Source: Pseudomonas serboccidentalis | GTDB taxonomy: Bacteria > Pseudomonadota > Gammaproteobacteria > Pseudomonadales > Pseudomonadaceae | DNA: 64,000 nucleotides | Direction of reading: 5' to 3' | Assembly (NCBI RefSeq): GCF_028830055.1 | Contig: NZ_CP101655.1 | Coordinates: 4,730,812-4,794,811, forward strand | In this document: positions 56,024-64,000 of the stretch, piece by piece | How the letters are laid out: each line of letters begins with the position of its first letter | Position numbering within the stretch: position 1 is the stretch's first letter | Made by a program: the position numbers and the translations under genes | Notes under the pieces: generated by a model | Told to the model about the DNA's origin: nothing | What the model saw: the letters and a program-made list of their open reading frames with translations, nothing else | Databases searched by the model: none

Positions 56024-56428
56024 ATGCCGGATGCAGTTTTTGTAAATCGAACTGTTTTGTTCGGAGATTGTGATCCGGCAGGGGTGGTTTACACTCCCCG
56101 GTTCTCATATTTTGCTGTAGAGGCTATTGGCGTAGCGCTTGATCGGTGGGTGGGCGCTCCGGGGCTTCGAACTTTAATGGGTTTTAATATATTGCCGCCG
56201 GTGCGCGCGATGTCGATTGAGTTGCTGAGCCCGGTGACGTGGGATGATGAAATGATTATAAAGGTTGGTGTGGCCAGGCTGGGGGAACACTCTTTTACCT
56301 TTTTGGTTGAGGGTTTTCTAGGTGAGGGCGTATTGGCTTTTACGGCGAATGTCACCCATGTATGTATCTCACCGGAGAGTAAGGAAGTTATATCCATTCC
56401 GGCGCCGCTGAGAGCACTTCTTTCATAG
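56024..56428 (+). CDS. Acyl-CoA thioesterase, 4HBT hot-dog family
   Basis: A 134-residue hot-dog-fold protein. FGDCDPAGVVYTPRFSYFA carries the catalytic aspartate (D-P-A-G-V/I-V-Y) of 4-hydroxybenzoyl-CoA thioesterase-like enzymes. The ATG 56024 is preceded by AGGG; a longer frame upstream is unsupported. Codons are clearly AT-richer than the neighbours (for example long runs ending in T or A), which suggests recent acquisition. It stands alone, so its acyl-CoA substrate is unknown. Confidence 0.83.
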   Translation: MPDAVFVNRTVLFGDCDPAGVVYTPRFSYFAVEAIGVALDRWVGAPGLRTLMGFNILPPVRAMSIELLSPVTWDDEMIIKVGVARLGEHSFTFLVEGFLGEGVLAFTANVTHVCISPESKEVISIPAPLRALLS

Positions 56429-56554
56429 AGAGCGAGCGGCGAACGGGTAGTGGCCTAATGAAGCCGGAGGTCGCCATCCGTTCGCGGCGTTGGTGGCTGA
56501 CCGCGACGGCAGCCAAGCTGCTGTCGCTAAAATCAACCAAGGGCAAGATGAGGG

Positions 56555-57688
56555 CTAGTCAACCATCACCTCGTCGAGTGCCTGCTCAAGCGTGCTGACC
56601 GTGCGCTCGATATTCTGCAGCTTCTCGAGTCCGAACAGCCCGATACGGAAGGTCTGGAAGTCGGCCGGTTCATCGCATTGCAACGGCACTCCGGCGGCGA
56701 TCTGCAGACCGTGCTCGGCAAATTTCTTGCCGTTCTTGATGTCGGCATCATCGGTGTAGCTCACCACGACGCCCGGGGCTTGAAAGCCGGCAGCGGCCAC
56801 GCTTTTGAAGCCATTGCCGGTCAACATGGCGCGTACCCGATCACCCAGCGCCTGTTGTTCGTCGCGGATCTTGTCGAAACCGTAGGCTTGCGTCTCTTTC
56901 ATCACGTCGTTAAACCGCGCGAGGGAATCGCTGGGCATGGTTGCGTGATAGGCATGTCCGCCCTGTTCGTAGGCCTGCATGATCTGCAGCCACTTTTTCA
57001 GGTCGCAGGCGAAGCTGCTGCTTTGTGTCTGCTCGATGCGTTCAAGGGCCAGAGCACTGAACATCACCAGGGCGCAGCAAGGGGAGGCGCTCCAGCCTTT
57101 CTGCGGTGCGCTGATCAGCAGGTCGACGGCGCATTTGTGCATATCCACCCAAATCGTGCCCGAGGCGATGCAGTCCAGCACGAACAGACCGCCCACCGCA
57201 TGCACGGCGTCGCCGACCGCTCGCAGGTACTCGTCGGGCAGGATGATTCCGGAGGACGTTTCAACGTGGGGCGCGAACACCACCTGCGGCTTCTGCGCCG
57301 CAATGGCTGCCAGCACTTCGTCCAGCGGCGGCGGGGCGTAGGCTGCCTGGCGACCCGTCTCGACCGGACGGGCCTTGAGCACCGTGGTAGCTGCCGGGAT
57401 GTTGCCCATCTCAAGGATCTGGCTCCAGCGATAACTGAACCAGCCGTTGCGTATCACCAGGCATGGCTGGCCGGTGGCGAACTGCCGCGCCACTGCTTCC
57501 ATGCCGAATGTGCCACTGCCCGGCACCACCGCAACAGCCTCGGCGTTGTAGACCTGTTTCAGGGTCTTGGAAATATTCTTCATCACGCCTTGAAAAGACT
57601 GCGACATGTGGTTAAGCGAGCGGTCGGTGTAGACCACTGAGTACTCGACCAGCCCCTCAGGATCGATACCGGGATAGAGCTTTGACAT
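56555..57688 (-). CDS. Class V aminotransferase (alanine/serine-glyoxylate type)
   Basis: A 377-residue PLP enzyme from ATG 57688 (AGGAG upstream). VVPGSGTFGMEAVARQF, FAPHVETSSGIILPDEYL and the PLP lysine in SAPQKGWSASP are class V motifs near those of alanine:glyoxylate and 2-aminoethylphosphonate aminotransferases. The longer frame to 57775 lacks family support. It is a single gene between the thioesterase and the xylose operon; the amino donor is not predictable. Confidence 0.87.
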   Translation of the reverse strand: MSKLYPGIDPEGLVEYSVVYTDRSLNHMSQSFQGVMKNISKTLKQVYNAEAVAVVPGSGTFGMEAVARQFATGQPCLVIRNGWFSYRWSQILEMGNIPAATTVLKARPVETGRQAAYAPPPLDEVLAAIAAQKPQVVFAPHVETSSGIILPDEYLRAVGDAVHAVGGLFVLDCIASGTIWVDMHKCAVDLLISAPQKGWSASPCCALVMFSALALERIEQTQSSSFACDLKKWLQIMQAYEQGGHAYHATMPSDSLARFNDVMKETQAYGFDKIRDEQQALGDRVRAMLTGNGFKSVAAAGFQAPGVVVSYTDDADIKNGKKFAEHGLQIAAGVPLQCDEPADFQTFRIGLFGLEKLQNIERTVSTLEQALDEVMVD

Positions 57689-57936
57689 GGCGTAACTCCT
57701 TTGGCAGGGATGTAGTGATATCGACCCTGCCTCAAGCCTGGGCAAATGACAAGGTTGCCCGGGGTGGAGTAACACCGCCGCCGAGCAGAAACAACCTCAC
57801 CGCGAGCAGCGTCGAGGACAACGGCAGCAGGACGATCACCCGCGATAAAACCCTGCCAGATTGACGCTGCTGAACACGATGAAAATGGTCAACAGGCTGC
57901 GCACCGAAGCACGTACCTGAGACAGCCCTCTGTGGC

Positions 57937-59073
57937 TCAACGGCGCCCGGTCCGCGTACTCACATCCACCCAAACGGCCAACACCAGAATGCTGCCCTTG
58001 ACGATCATCTGCCAATAGCTGTCGACATCGAGCATGGACATGCCGTTGTCCAGGCTGGTGATGACCAGCGCACCGAGCAGGGCGCCGTACACCGTGCCGG
58101 AGCCACCGCGCATGGAGGTGCCGCCGATGAAGCAGGCGGCGATGGCGTCGAGTTCGCCCATGCTGCCGGCCGAAGGCGAGCCGGCGGCGAGGCGCGCGGT
58201 GTTGACCACGCCGGCGAGGGCGCACATCACGCCCATGATCCCGAAAATCCACAGCTTCACAGCCTGCACATTGATACCGGACAGGCGCGTCGCTTCCATG
58301 TTGCTGCCCACGGCGTACACGCGCCGCCCGAACACGGTCTGACTGGTCACGTAACTGAACACGCCCAACAGAATCAGCAGCAGCAAGACCGGCACGGGAA
58401 TGCCATCGTAGCTGTTGAGCGTCTGCACGAAGCCGGCCAGCACGGCGCCGATCACTAACACGCGGATGACGTCACGCACCAATGAATGCGCCGCCAGCCC
58501 GTGAAGGGCACGATTGCGCCGTTGTTTCCAAGTGAGGAACACCGTCAGCGCGAACAGCACAACGCCCAGCCCAGTGCCGATCGCGTGGGGCAGGTAGCCC
58601 TGGCCGATGTAGACGAGTTCCGGCGATACCGGCGCAATGGTCGTGCCGCCGGTAATCCCCAGCAGAATCCCGCGAAACGCCAACATGCCGCCCAGCCCGA
58701 CAATGAATGAGGGGATGCGCAGGTAAGCCGCCATGTAGCCGTTGGCAAGGCCGATCAGCAGTCCGCACAGCGCGACCAGGCTCAGGTTAGCCAGCAGAGG
58801 AATGTGGTAGACCACATCGAGAATGGCCGCGAGGCCACCGAGCAGGCCGAGCAAAGAGCCGACCGACAAATCGATCTCGCCGCTGATGATCACCAGCACC
58901 ATGCCGCAAGCGAGAATGCCGGTAATCGACATCTGACGCAGCAGATTGGAGAGGTTGCGCGGGGTCAGGAATCCGCCTTCGGTCTGCCAGCTGAAAAACA
59001 GCCAGATCAGCACCACGGCAAACACCAGCGCGAGCATTTTGTAGCGGGTGAACAGTTGTTTGACCTGATTCAT
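57937..59073 (-). CDS. xylH: Xylose ABC transporter permease
   Basis: A 378-residue permease of the ribose/xylose (CUT2) class with about ten helices. SITGILACGMVLVIISGEID is the signature segment, and AACFIGGTSMRGGSGTVYGA is the coupling region. It begins directly after the xylG stop and is the last gene of xylAFGH. Confidence 0.9.
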   Translation of the reverse strand: MNQVKQLFTRYKMLALVFAVVLIWLFFSWQTEGGFLTPRNLSNLLRQMSITGILACGMVLVIISGEIDLSVGSLLGLLGGLAAILDVVYHIPLLANLSLVALCGLLIGLANGYMAAYLRIPSFIVGLGGMLAFRGILLGITGGTTIAPVSPELVYIGQGYLPHAIGTGLGVVLFALTVFLTWKQRRNRALHGLAAHSLVRDVIRVLVIGAVLAGFVQTLNSYDGIPVPVLLLLILLGVFSYVTSQTVFGRRVYAVGSNMEATRLSGINVQAVKLWIFGIMGVMCALAGVVNTARLAAGSPSAGSMGELDAIAACFIGGTSMRGGSGTVYGALLGALVITSLDNGMSMLDVDSYWQMIVKGSILVLAVWVDVSTRTGRR

Positions 59074-60630
59074 TTACGCGGATTTCCGATCATTATTGTT
59101 ATGGCTGCCAGGCTGGCTGAGGGCGGCGGCGAGCACCTGTTCCTGGGTGAGGTCATGGTTGATGAAGTCGCCACGCAACTGGCCTTCGCCGATCACCAGC
59201 ACGCGGTCGGAAACGCCGAGCACTTCGGCCAGCTCCGACGACACCATGATGATCGACACGCCTGCGGCAGCCAGCGCGCCCATCAATTTGTAGATTTCGT
59301 ATTTGGCGCCGACGTCCACGCCTCGGGTCGGCTCATCGAGAATCAGCACCCGCGGTTGGGCCAGCAGCATCTTCGCCAGGACGGCTTTTTGTTGATTACC
59401 CCCCGACAGACTGGTGATCGGCAGGAACGGACTTGCGGTCTTGAGGTGCAGGCGCGAGATTTCCTGATCGATGCAGCCCAGTTCGGCTTCGGCATCGATA
59501 CGGGTCAGTTTCGAGTAGTTGTCCAGCACGGCGAGGGTGATGTTCTGGCCGACGCCCAGGTCTGGAATGATGCCTTGGCGCTTGCGGTCCTCCGGCACCA
59601 GGCACAGGCCGGCACGGATCGATTTGAGCGGCGTGCGCGTGTCGATGGGTTGTCCGTCCAGCCAGACTTCGCCCTCGTGGCGGCCGGGGTAAGCGCCGAA
59701 CAGTGCGGTTACCAGTTCGGTACGGCCGGCACCGACCAGCCCGGCGATACCGAGGATTTCGCCGCGTTTGAGGACGAAGGAAATATCGTCGACCCGTTTG
59801 CGCCTGGGGTTGTCGACGTCGTAGCAGGTGATATGAAGGGCCTCGAAAATCACTTCGCCGATGGCGTGTGGCTCGGTGGGGTAGAGGTTGCTCATTTCCC
59901 GCCCGACCATCTGGGTGATGATCTGCGCAATATCCATATCGGCCATCGCGGTGGTGGCGATATGTTTGCCATCGCGGATCACTGAAATGGTGTCGCACAC
60001 GGCGGCCACTTCATCGAGCTTGTGCGAGATATAGACGCAGGCGACGCCTTTGGCTTTGAGGTCGCGGATGATGTCCAGCAACACCTCGATTTCCGAACGG
60101 CTCAAAGCCGATGAGGGCTCGTCGAGGATCAGCAGGCGGGCCTTTTTGTTCAGGGCCTTGGCGATTTCCACCAGTTGCTGATAGCCACCGCCGTACTGCG
60201 ACACCGGCAGCGATACGTTCATGTCCGGCACTTTCAATTCGCGCATCAGGGCTTCGGCGCGGTGGATCATCGCCGGGTAATTCATGCGTCCGCCGGGCAG
60301 CGTCAGTTCATGGCCCATGAAAATGTTTTCAGCCACCGACAGGTCGGGCACCAGCGTCAGTTCCTGGTGAATGATGACGATGCCGGCGGCTTCCGTTTCG
60401 CTGATCGATTGCGCTCTGAGCGGTCGCCCGTCCCAGAGGATTTCACCGTCCCAGGTGCCGTGCGGGTAAACCGCCGAAAGGATCTTCATCAGCGTGGACT
60501 TGCCGGCGCCATTCTCGCCGCACAGGCCAACGCATTCACCCGGTTTGACCTTGATGTCGATGCCGTTGAGTGCTTTGACACCACCGAAGGTTTTGACGAT
60601 GCCGTTCATTTGCAGCAGATAGTCGGACAT
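59074..60630 (-). CDS. xylG: Xylose ABC transporter ATP-binding protein
   Basis: A 518-residue tandem ATPase. The first domain has [15 protein letters not shown] and [12 protein letters not shown]. The second has [16 protein letters not shown], a degenerate Walker A as usual in this family, and [16 protein letters not shown] with LDEPTRGVD. It energises import of xylose through XylH. Confidence 0.92.
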   Translation of the reverse strand: MSDYLLQMNGIVKTFGGVKALNGIDIKVKPGECVGLCGENGAGKSTLMKILSAVYPHGTWDGEILWDGRPLRAQSISETEAAGIVIIHQELTLVPDLSVAENIFMGHELTLPGGRMNYPAMIHRAEALMRELKVPDMNVSLPVSQYGGGYQQLVEIAKALNKKARLLILDEPSSALSRSEIEVLLDIIRDLKAKGVACVYISHKLDEVAAVCDTISVIRDGKHIATTAMADMDIAQIITQMVGREMSNLYPTEPHAIGEVIFEALHITCYDVDNPRRKRVDDISFVLKRGEILGIAGLVGAGRTELVTALFGAYPGRHEGEVWLDGQPIDTRTPLKSIRAGLCLVPEDRKRQGIIPDLGVGQNITLAVLDNYSKLTRIDAEAELGCIDQEISRLHLKTASPFLPITSLSGGNQQKAVLAKMLLAQPRVLILDEPTRGVDVGAKYEIYKLMGALAAAGVSIIMVSSELAEVLGVSDRVLVIGEGQLRGDFINHDLTQEQVLAAALSQPGSHNNNDRKSA

Positions 60631-60673
60631 GGAGAGGGCTCGTATATCAAAGACTCACACACCACTGAACCTG

Positions 60674-60697
60674 TGTGGGAGCAAGCTCGCTCCCACA
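60674..60697. repeat. Pseudomonas REP-type palindrome
   Basis: TGTGGGAGC and GCTCCCACA form the arms around a short centre (AAGCTC). I recall this as a very common extragenic palindrome of fluorescens-group genomes. It sits between xylF and xylG and may set their relative mRNA levels. Confidence 0.8.
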
Positions 60698-60730
60698 AGG
60701 GTTTTCGCATAACCGGAGTTTGTGATGTGA

Positions 60731-61732
60731 TCACTTCCCGGCGATTTGCGCCTTGGTGTAGAAGCCGTCCTGTTCGAGCAGGTCGATGTTGTCCTTGGTC
60801 AGCGGGGTTGGCGTGAGCAGGATGGTGTCGACTTTTTTGCTGCCGTTGTCGTACTGCGAGCTGAAGGCGGGTTTTTCGTTGCGCGCCAGTTGCACCGAGA
60901 GCTTGGCTGCTTCTGAGGCAATCAGTTTGAGCGGCTTGTACACGGTCATGGTTTGTGTGCCGGCGATCACGCGCTTGACCGCAGCGAGGTCAGCATCCTG
61001 CCCGGAAATCGGTACCTTGCCAGCCAGTTGCTGCGCCGCCAGTGCCTGAATGGCACCGCCCGCCGTGGCGTCGTTGGAGGCGACAATGCCGTCGATTTTG
61101 TTGTCGTTGCGGGTCAGGGCGTTTTCAACAATGCTCAGCGCCTCGGTAGGGTTCCATTCCTTCACCCACTGCTGGCCGACTATCTTGATATCGCCCTTGT
61201 CGATGGCCGGCTGCAGCACTTTCATCTGACCCTCGCGCAGTATTTTTGCGTTGTTGTCGGTGGGCGCACCACCGAGCAAAAAGTAATTGCCCTTGGGCGC
61301 AGCTTTCAGCACGCCGCTGGCCTGCATCTCGCCGACTTTCTCGTTATCGAAGGAAATATAGGCGTCAACATCGGCATTGAGGATCAGGCGATCGTAGGAC
61401 ACGACTTTGATCCCGGCTTTCTTCGCTTCAGCCACCGCGTTGGTCAGCACCGTGGCGTTGAACGGCACGATGACAATGACATCGACGCCTCGGGAAATAA
61501 GGTTTTCGATCTGGGAAATCTGCTTTTGCTCGTTGGCATCGGCCGACTGCACGAAGACCTTGGCGTCCATTTTTTCTGCCGCCGCGACGAAATAGTCGCG
61601 GTCACGCGACCAGCGCTCCAGGCGCAGATCATCAATGGAGAAACCGATTTTCGGGTGGGCAGCGTCAGCCATCACTGGCAGTGACAGCAATGCCAGGGCA
61701 GTGGCCAATAACGTGCGTTTTACGTTCTTCAT
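60731..61732 (-). CDS. xylF: D-xylose-binding periplasmic protein
   Basis: A 333-residue family 2 binding protein. The signal peptide ends near PVMADA. KIGFSIDDLRLERWSRDRDY, GVDVIVIVPFNATVL and VPISGQDADLAAVKRVIAGT are the XylF pattern. The ATG 61732 gives the signal peptide; the longer frame does not. A gap of about 100 bp with a REP palindrome follows before xylG. Confidence 0.92.
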   Translation of the reverse strand: MKNVKRTLLATALALLSLPVMADAAHPKIGFSIDDLRLERWSRDRDYFVAAAEKMDAKVFVQSADANEQKQISQIENLISRGVDVIVIVPFNATVLTNAVAEAKKAGIKVVSYDRLILNADVDAYISFDNEKVGEMQASGVLKAAPKGNYFLLGGAPTDNNAKILREGQMKVLQPAIDKGDIKIVGQQWVKEWNPTEALSIVENALTRNDNKIDGIVASNDATAGGAIQALAAQQLAGKVPISGQDADLAAVKRVIAGTQTMTVYKPLKLIASEAAKLSVQLARNEKPAFSSQYDNGSKKVDTILLTPTPLTKDNIDLLEQDGFYTKAQIAGK

Positions 61733-61881
61733 GGTGGGGCGTCCTTTTATTGTTGTTGGAAAGACACGGCCTGACGATGAGTATCGGGCTGGTAAAACTG
61801 TAGAGAATCCGCAGGCGCTGCAGGCACAGATTTGTCGTGCAATTGTCACCGCGTCGTTGCGCCGGCAGAGTCTCGTAGCGT

Positions 61882-63198
61882 TCAGCGATAGATAAACCGG
61901 TTAACGATGTTCTCGAGCATTTCCTGCCGGCCGCTGACGGCTTGCGGGTTCAACTCGTTGGTGAACGCGTGCTCGGCCAAGGACTCAAGATTGAAGTCAC
62001 CCGCCATCACCGCCTGCCCGAACGGCTGCTTCCAACCGGCGTAGCGTTGATCCTTGAGCCGTTGCAGCTGGTCGTTCTGCACCATGGCCGCTGCCCGTTC
62101 CAGAGACAGGGCGAGAACGTCCATGGCGCCGACGTGGCCATGGAACAGATCGATCTGATCGAGGCTTTGCCGACGCACCTTGGAGTCAAAGTTGAATCCG
62201 CCATTCTTGAACCCGCCAGCCTTGAGGATTTCATAGGTGGCCAGGGTCATTTCTTCGACGCTGTTGGGGAACTGGTCGGTGTCCCAGCCGTTTTGCGGAT
62301 CACCACGGTTGGCGTCGATGCTGCCAAAAATCCCCAGCGAGACGGCCGTCGCAATCTCGTGATGGAAGCTATGCCCGGCCAGCGTCGCGTGGTTAGCCTC
62401 GATGTTGACCTTGATTTCGTGCTCCAGTCCGTACTGCTGGAGAAAGCCGAACACAGTGGCGCTGTCGTAATCGTATTGATGCTTGGTCGGCTCTTGCGGC
62501 TTGGGTTCGATCAGCAGGTCGCCGGTGAAACCGATCTTGTGCTTGTGCTCGACCACCATGCGCATGAAGCGGCCCAGTTGTTCGCGTTCACGCTTCAAGT
62601 CCGTGTTGAGCAGAGTTTCGTAGCCCTCGCGGCCGCCCCACAACACGTAGTTGGCGCCTTTCAGGCGATGGGTCGCGTTCATCGCGCTGAACACCTGGGC
62701 AGCGGCGCAGGCGAACACTTCCGGATCCGGGTTGCTCGCGGCACCCGCGGCGAAACGCGGGTTGCTGAAGCAATTGGCGGTGCCCCACAACAGCTTTATC
62801 CCGCTTTGTTCCTGATGTCGCTCCAGGTGATCGACCATTTGCGCGAAGTGGTTGCGGTACTCCTTGAGAGACTGGCCTTCCGGGGCGACATCCGTGTCAT
62901 GGAAGCAGTAATAGTCGATACCCAGTTTGGAGAAAAATTCGAAGGCCGCGGCTGCCTTGCCTATGGCCAGCTCCATCGGGTCGCCGGCGTGTTGCCACGG
63001 GCGCTTGAACGTCCCCGCGCCGAACACATCGGAACCCGGCCAGACGAACGTGTGCCAGTAACAGGCGGCCATACGCAGGTGTTCGCGCATGGGTTTGCCG
63101 AGGATGAGTTTGTCGGCGTCGTAGTGACGAAAGGAGAGGGGAGAATCGCTGTTTGGGCCTTCGAACCGAATCGGCTCGACATCGGGGAAATACTGCAT
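61882..63198 (-). CDS. xylA: Xylose isomerase
   Basis: A 438-residue TIM-barrel isomerase of the long (class II) type. [13 protein letters not shown] carries a catalytic histidine and metal ligand, [18 protein letters not shown] the active-site loop, [18 protein letters not shown] the metal glutamate and the basic lysine, and [17 protein letters not shown] further ligands. It converts xylose to xylulose. The ATG 63198 fits the family N-terminus. No xylulokinase gene (xylB) is in the window; it may lie elsewhere. Confidence 0.95.
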   Translation of the reverse strand: MQYFPDVEPIRFEGPNSDSPLSFRHYDADKLILGKPMREHLRMAACYWHTFVWPGSDVFGAGTFKRPWQHAGDPMELAIGKAAAAFEFFSKLGIDYYCFHDTDVAPEGQSLKEYRNHFAQMVDHLERHQEQSGIKLLWGTANCFSNPRFAAGAASNPDPEVFACAAAQVFSAMNATHRLKGANYVLWGGREGYETLLNTDLKREREQLGRFMRMVVEHKHKIGFTGDLLIEPKPQEPTKHQYDYDSATVFGFLQQYGLEHEIKVNIEANHATLAGHSFHHEIATAVSLGIFGSIDANRGDPQNGWDTDQFPNSVEEMTLATYEILKAGGFKNGGFNFDSKVRRQSLDQIDLFHGHVGAMDVLALSLERAAAMVQNDQLQRLKDQRYAGWKQPFGQAVMAGDFNLESLAEHAFTNELNPQAVSGRQEMLENIVNRFIYR

Positions 63199-63263
63199 GG
63201 ACTTTGTCCTTGTTGTTCTTGGCGGTGTCTCGATACTAGCAACGGCCCTGTGCCTGCTGATTA

Positions 63264-63292
63264 TGAAAAGCACCAACACCGGGTGCGATTTT
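63264..63292. promoter_or_regulatory. Possible XylR-binding region
   Basis: Within the xylA/xylR spacer an imperfect inverted repeat has arms GAAAAGCACC and GGTGCGATTTTG. AraC-type XylR proteins bind such GAAA-rich half-sites, but this is a guess from position and symmetry. Confidence 0.22.
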
Positions 63293-63373
63293 GCGTATTG
63301 AGCTTCTTCGGTGAGGCGCCTAGTCTGTGCCAATCGCCTCTGTGACAAGGGGCTCAGAACAAGCATAAAAACA

Positions 63374-64000
63374 ATGAAAACCGTACCGCCTGTTCACCGC
63401 ATCGCGCTGTTGTTCAACGGCAGCAAGATCTATGACCGTGGGATCATCAGCGGCATCGGCAACTACCTGAGCAGCACTCGCGCCTCCTGGGACCTGTTTC
63501 TGGAAGAGGATTTTCTCTGTCGTTTGAAAGGGATAGAGCGCTGGCAGGGTGACGGGATCATTGCCGACTTTGACGATCCGCTGATTGGCGAAGCGCTGGC
63601 CGACATTCAGATGCCGGTGGTAGCAGTAGGGGGGTCGTACGAGGACAAGCGCGCTTATCCGAAAGCGATCCCGTACGTCGCCACCGATAACAATGCACTG
63701 ATCAACTTGGCTTACTCGCATTTGATCGAAGCGGGACTGCAGCGTTTTGCCTGCTTCAGCCTGCCTGAAGCGCAGGCCAATCGATGGGCGCAGGAGCGGG
63801 AAAAAGCCTTTCGCAGACTGATGCGGCGCGACGGCTTGCACGCCGAAATCTACCGCGGCATGGGCACCAGCGCACCGCTGTGGGACAGCGCCGTCGAACA
63901 ACTGATCGCCTGGTTGCAAAGCCTGCCCAAGCCCATCGGTATCATCGCCGTCAGCGACGCCCGCGCGCGACAGTTGCTGCAAGCCTGCCTGACCGCCGGC
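63374..64000 (+). CDS. xylR: Xylose operon regulator XylR, N-terminal part
   Basis: The gene is cut by the right edge after 209 codons. The protein begins [20 protein letters not shown] and continues [20 protein letters not shown], with GVIADF-like [13 protein letters not shown] and [20 protein letters not shown]. This is the LacI-like sugar-sensing domain of XylR, which in full proteins is followed by an AraC-type DNA-binding domain beyond the window. It is divergent from xylA (175 bp), as in other xylose operons. Confidence 0.9.
   Translation, partial: MKTVPPVHRIALLFNGSKIYDRGIISGIGNYLSSTRASWDLFLEEDFLCRLKGIERWQGDGIIADFDDPLIGEALADIQMPVVAVGGSYEDKRAYPKAIPYVATDNNALINLAYSHLIEAGLQRFACFSLPEAQANRWAQEREKAFRRLMRRDGLHAEIYRGMGTSAPLWDSAVEQLIAWLQSLPKPIGIIAVSDARARQLLQACLTAG

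Overview
This window reads as chromosome of a fluorescens-group Pseudomonas. The support is protein-level recognition: a membrane PQQ glucose dehydrogenase followed by an OprB porin, a xylose operon with a divergent AraC-type XylR, and a TGTGGGAGC-type extragenic palindrome. The GC-rich codon use, which leaves long open frames opposite real genes, agrees. No rRNA, tRNA, CRISPR array, phage module or intact insertion sequence was seen. It is mostly accessory metabolism, with an unusual number of gene remnants.

Layout. (1) 1-8560 is a siderophore locus in two divergent arms. The leftward arm has a PLP decarboxylase (SbnH-like), an SbnA-like synthase, an octopine/nopaline-type dehydrogenase and the start of a probable IucA/IucC synthetase. 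The rightward arm has a CitE-like enzyme, a small ParB-fold SbnI-like protein, a TonB-dependent receptor and a small winged-helix protein. Together they suggest a 2,3-diaminopropionate/citrate siderophore of the staphyloferrin B type, with an opine dehydrogenase in place of SbnB. An ABC exporter follows at 8641-10500. (2) 10.5-16.8 kb holds small redox and regulator genes: LysR with a quinone oxidoreductase and an NmrA-like protein, a GNAT, and an HxlR regulator divergent from two NAD(P)-binding proteins across a perfect operator-like palindrome. (3) 16.9-23.5 kb holds a bestrophin and a hydroxy/keto-acid catabolic cluster (2-hydroxyacid dehydrogenase, SDR, FAH-family hydrolase, MFS transporter, AraC regulator). 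(4) 23.5-27.4 kb is the OprB porin and Gcd. (5) 27.5-28.7 kb is a graveyard of TspO, DUF3833 and Old Yellow Enzyme remnants.

(6) 28.8-31.1 kb has a solute-binding protein and an APC permease, then a 5'-truncated cation/proton antiporter. (7) 32.2-39.1 kb has a VIT-family metal transporter, ApbE, a PepSY-flavodoxin-reductase fusion, a DUF2271 protein and a small PepSY protein, divergent from an OmpR/EnvZ-type two-component pair. This looks like a regulated inner-membrane flavin/iron redox system. (8) 39.2-47.3 kb looks like a low-oxygen/stress island: a Met-rich Spy-like protein, an ABC-permease remnant, a P1B ATPase with a hemerythrin tail, acetate kinase, a PRPP synthetase and two phosphoribosyltransferases around two ANR/FNR-type sites, ending in hydrolase and erythromycin-esterase remnants. 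(9) 47.3-55.9 kb is a sucrose uptake and hydrolysis module (LacI, GH32, ABC transporter, ScrY-like porin) that abuts the truncated esterase. (10) 56.0-57.7 kb has a thioesterase and a class V aminotransferase. (11) 57.9-64.0 kb is the xylose operon xylAFGH and the start of xylR.

Coordinates come from reading the sequence. Functions rest on remembered family motifs, not on database searches.
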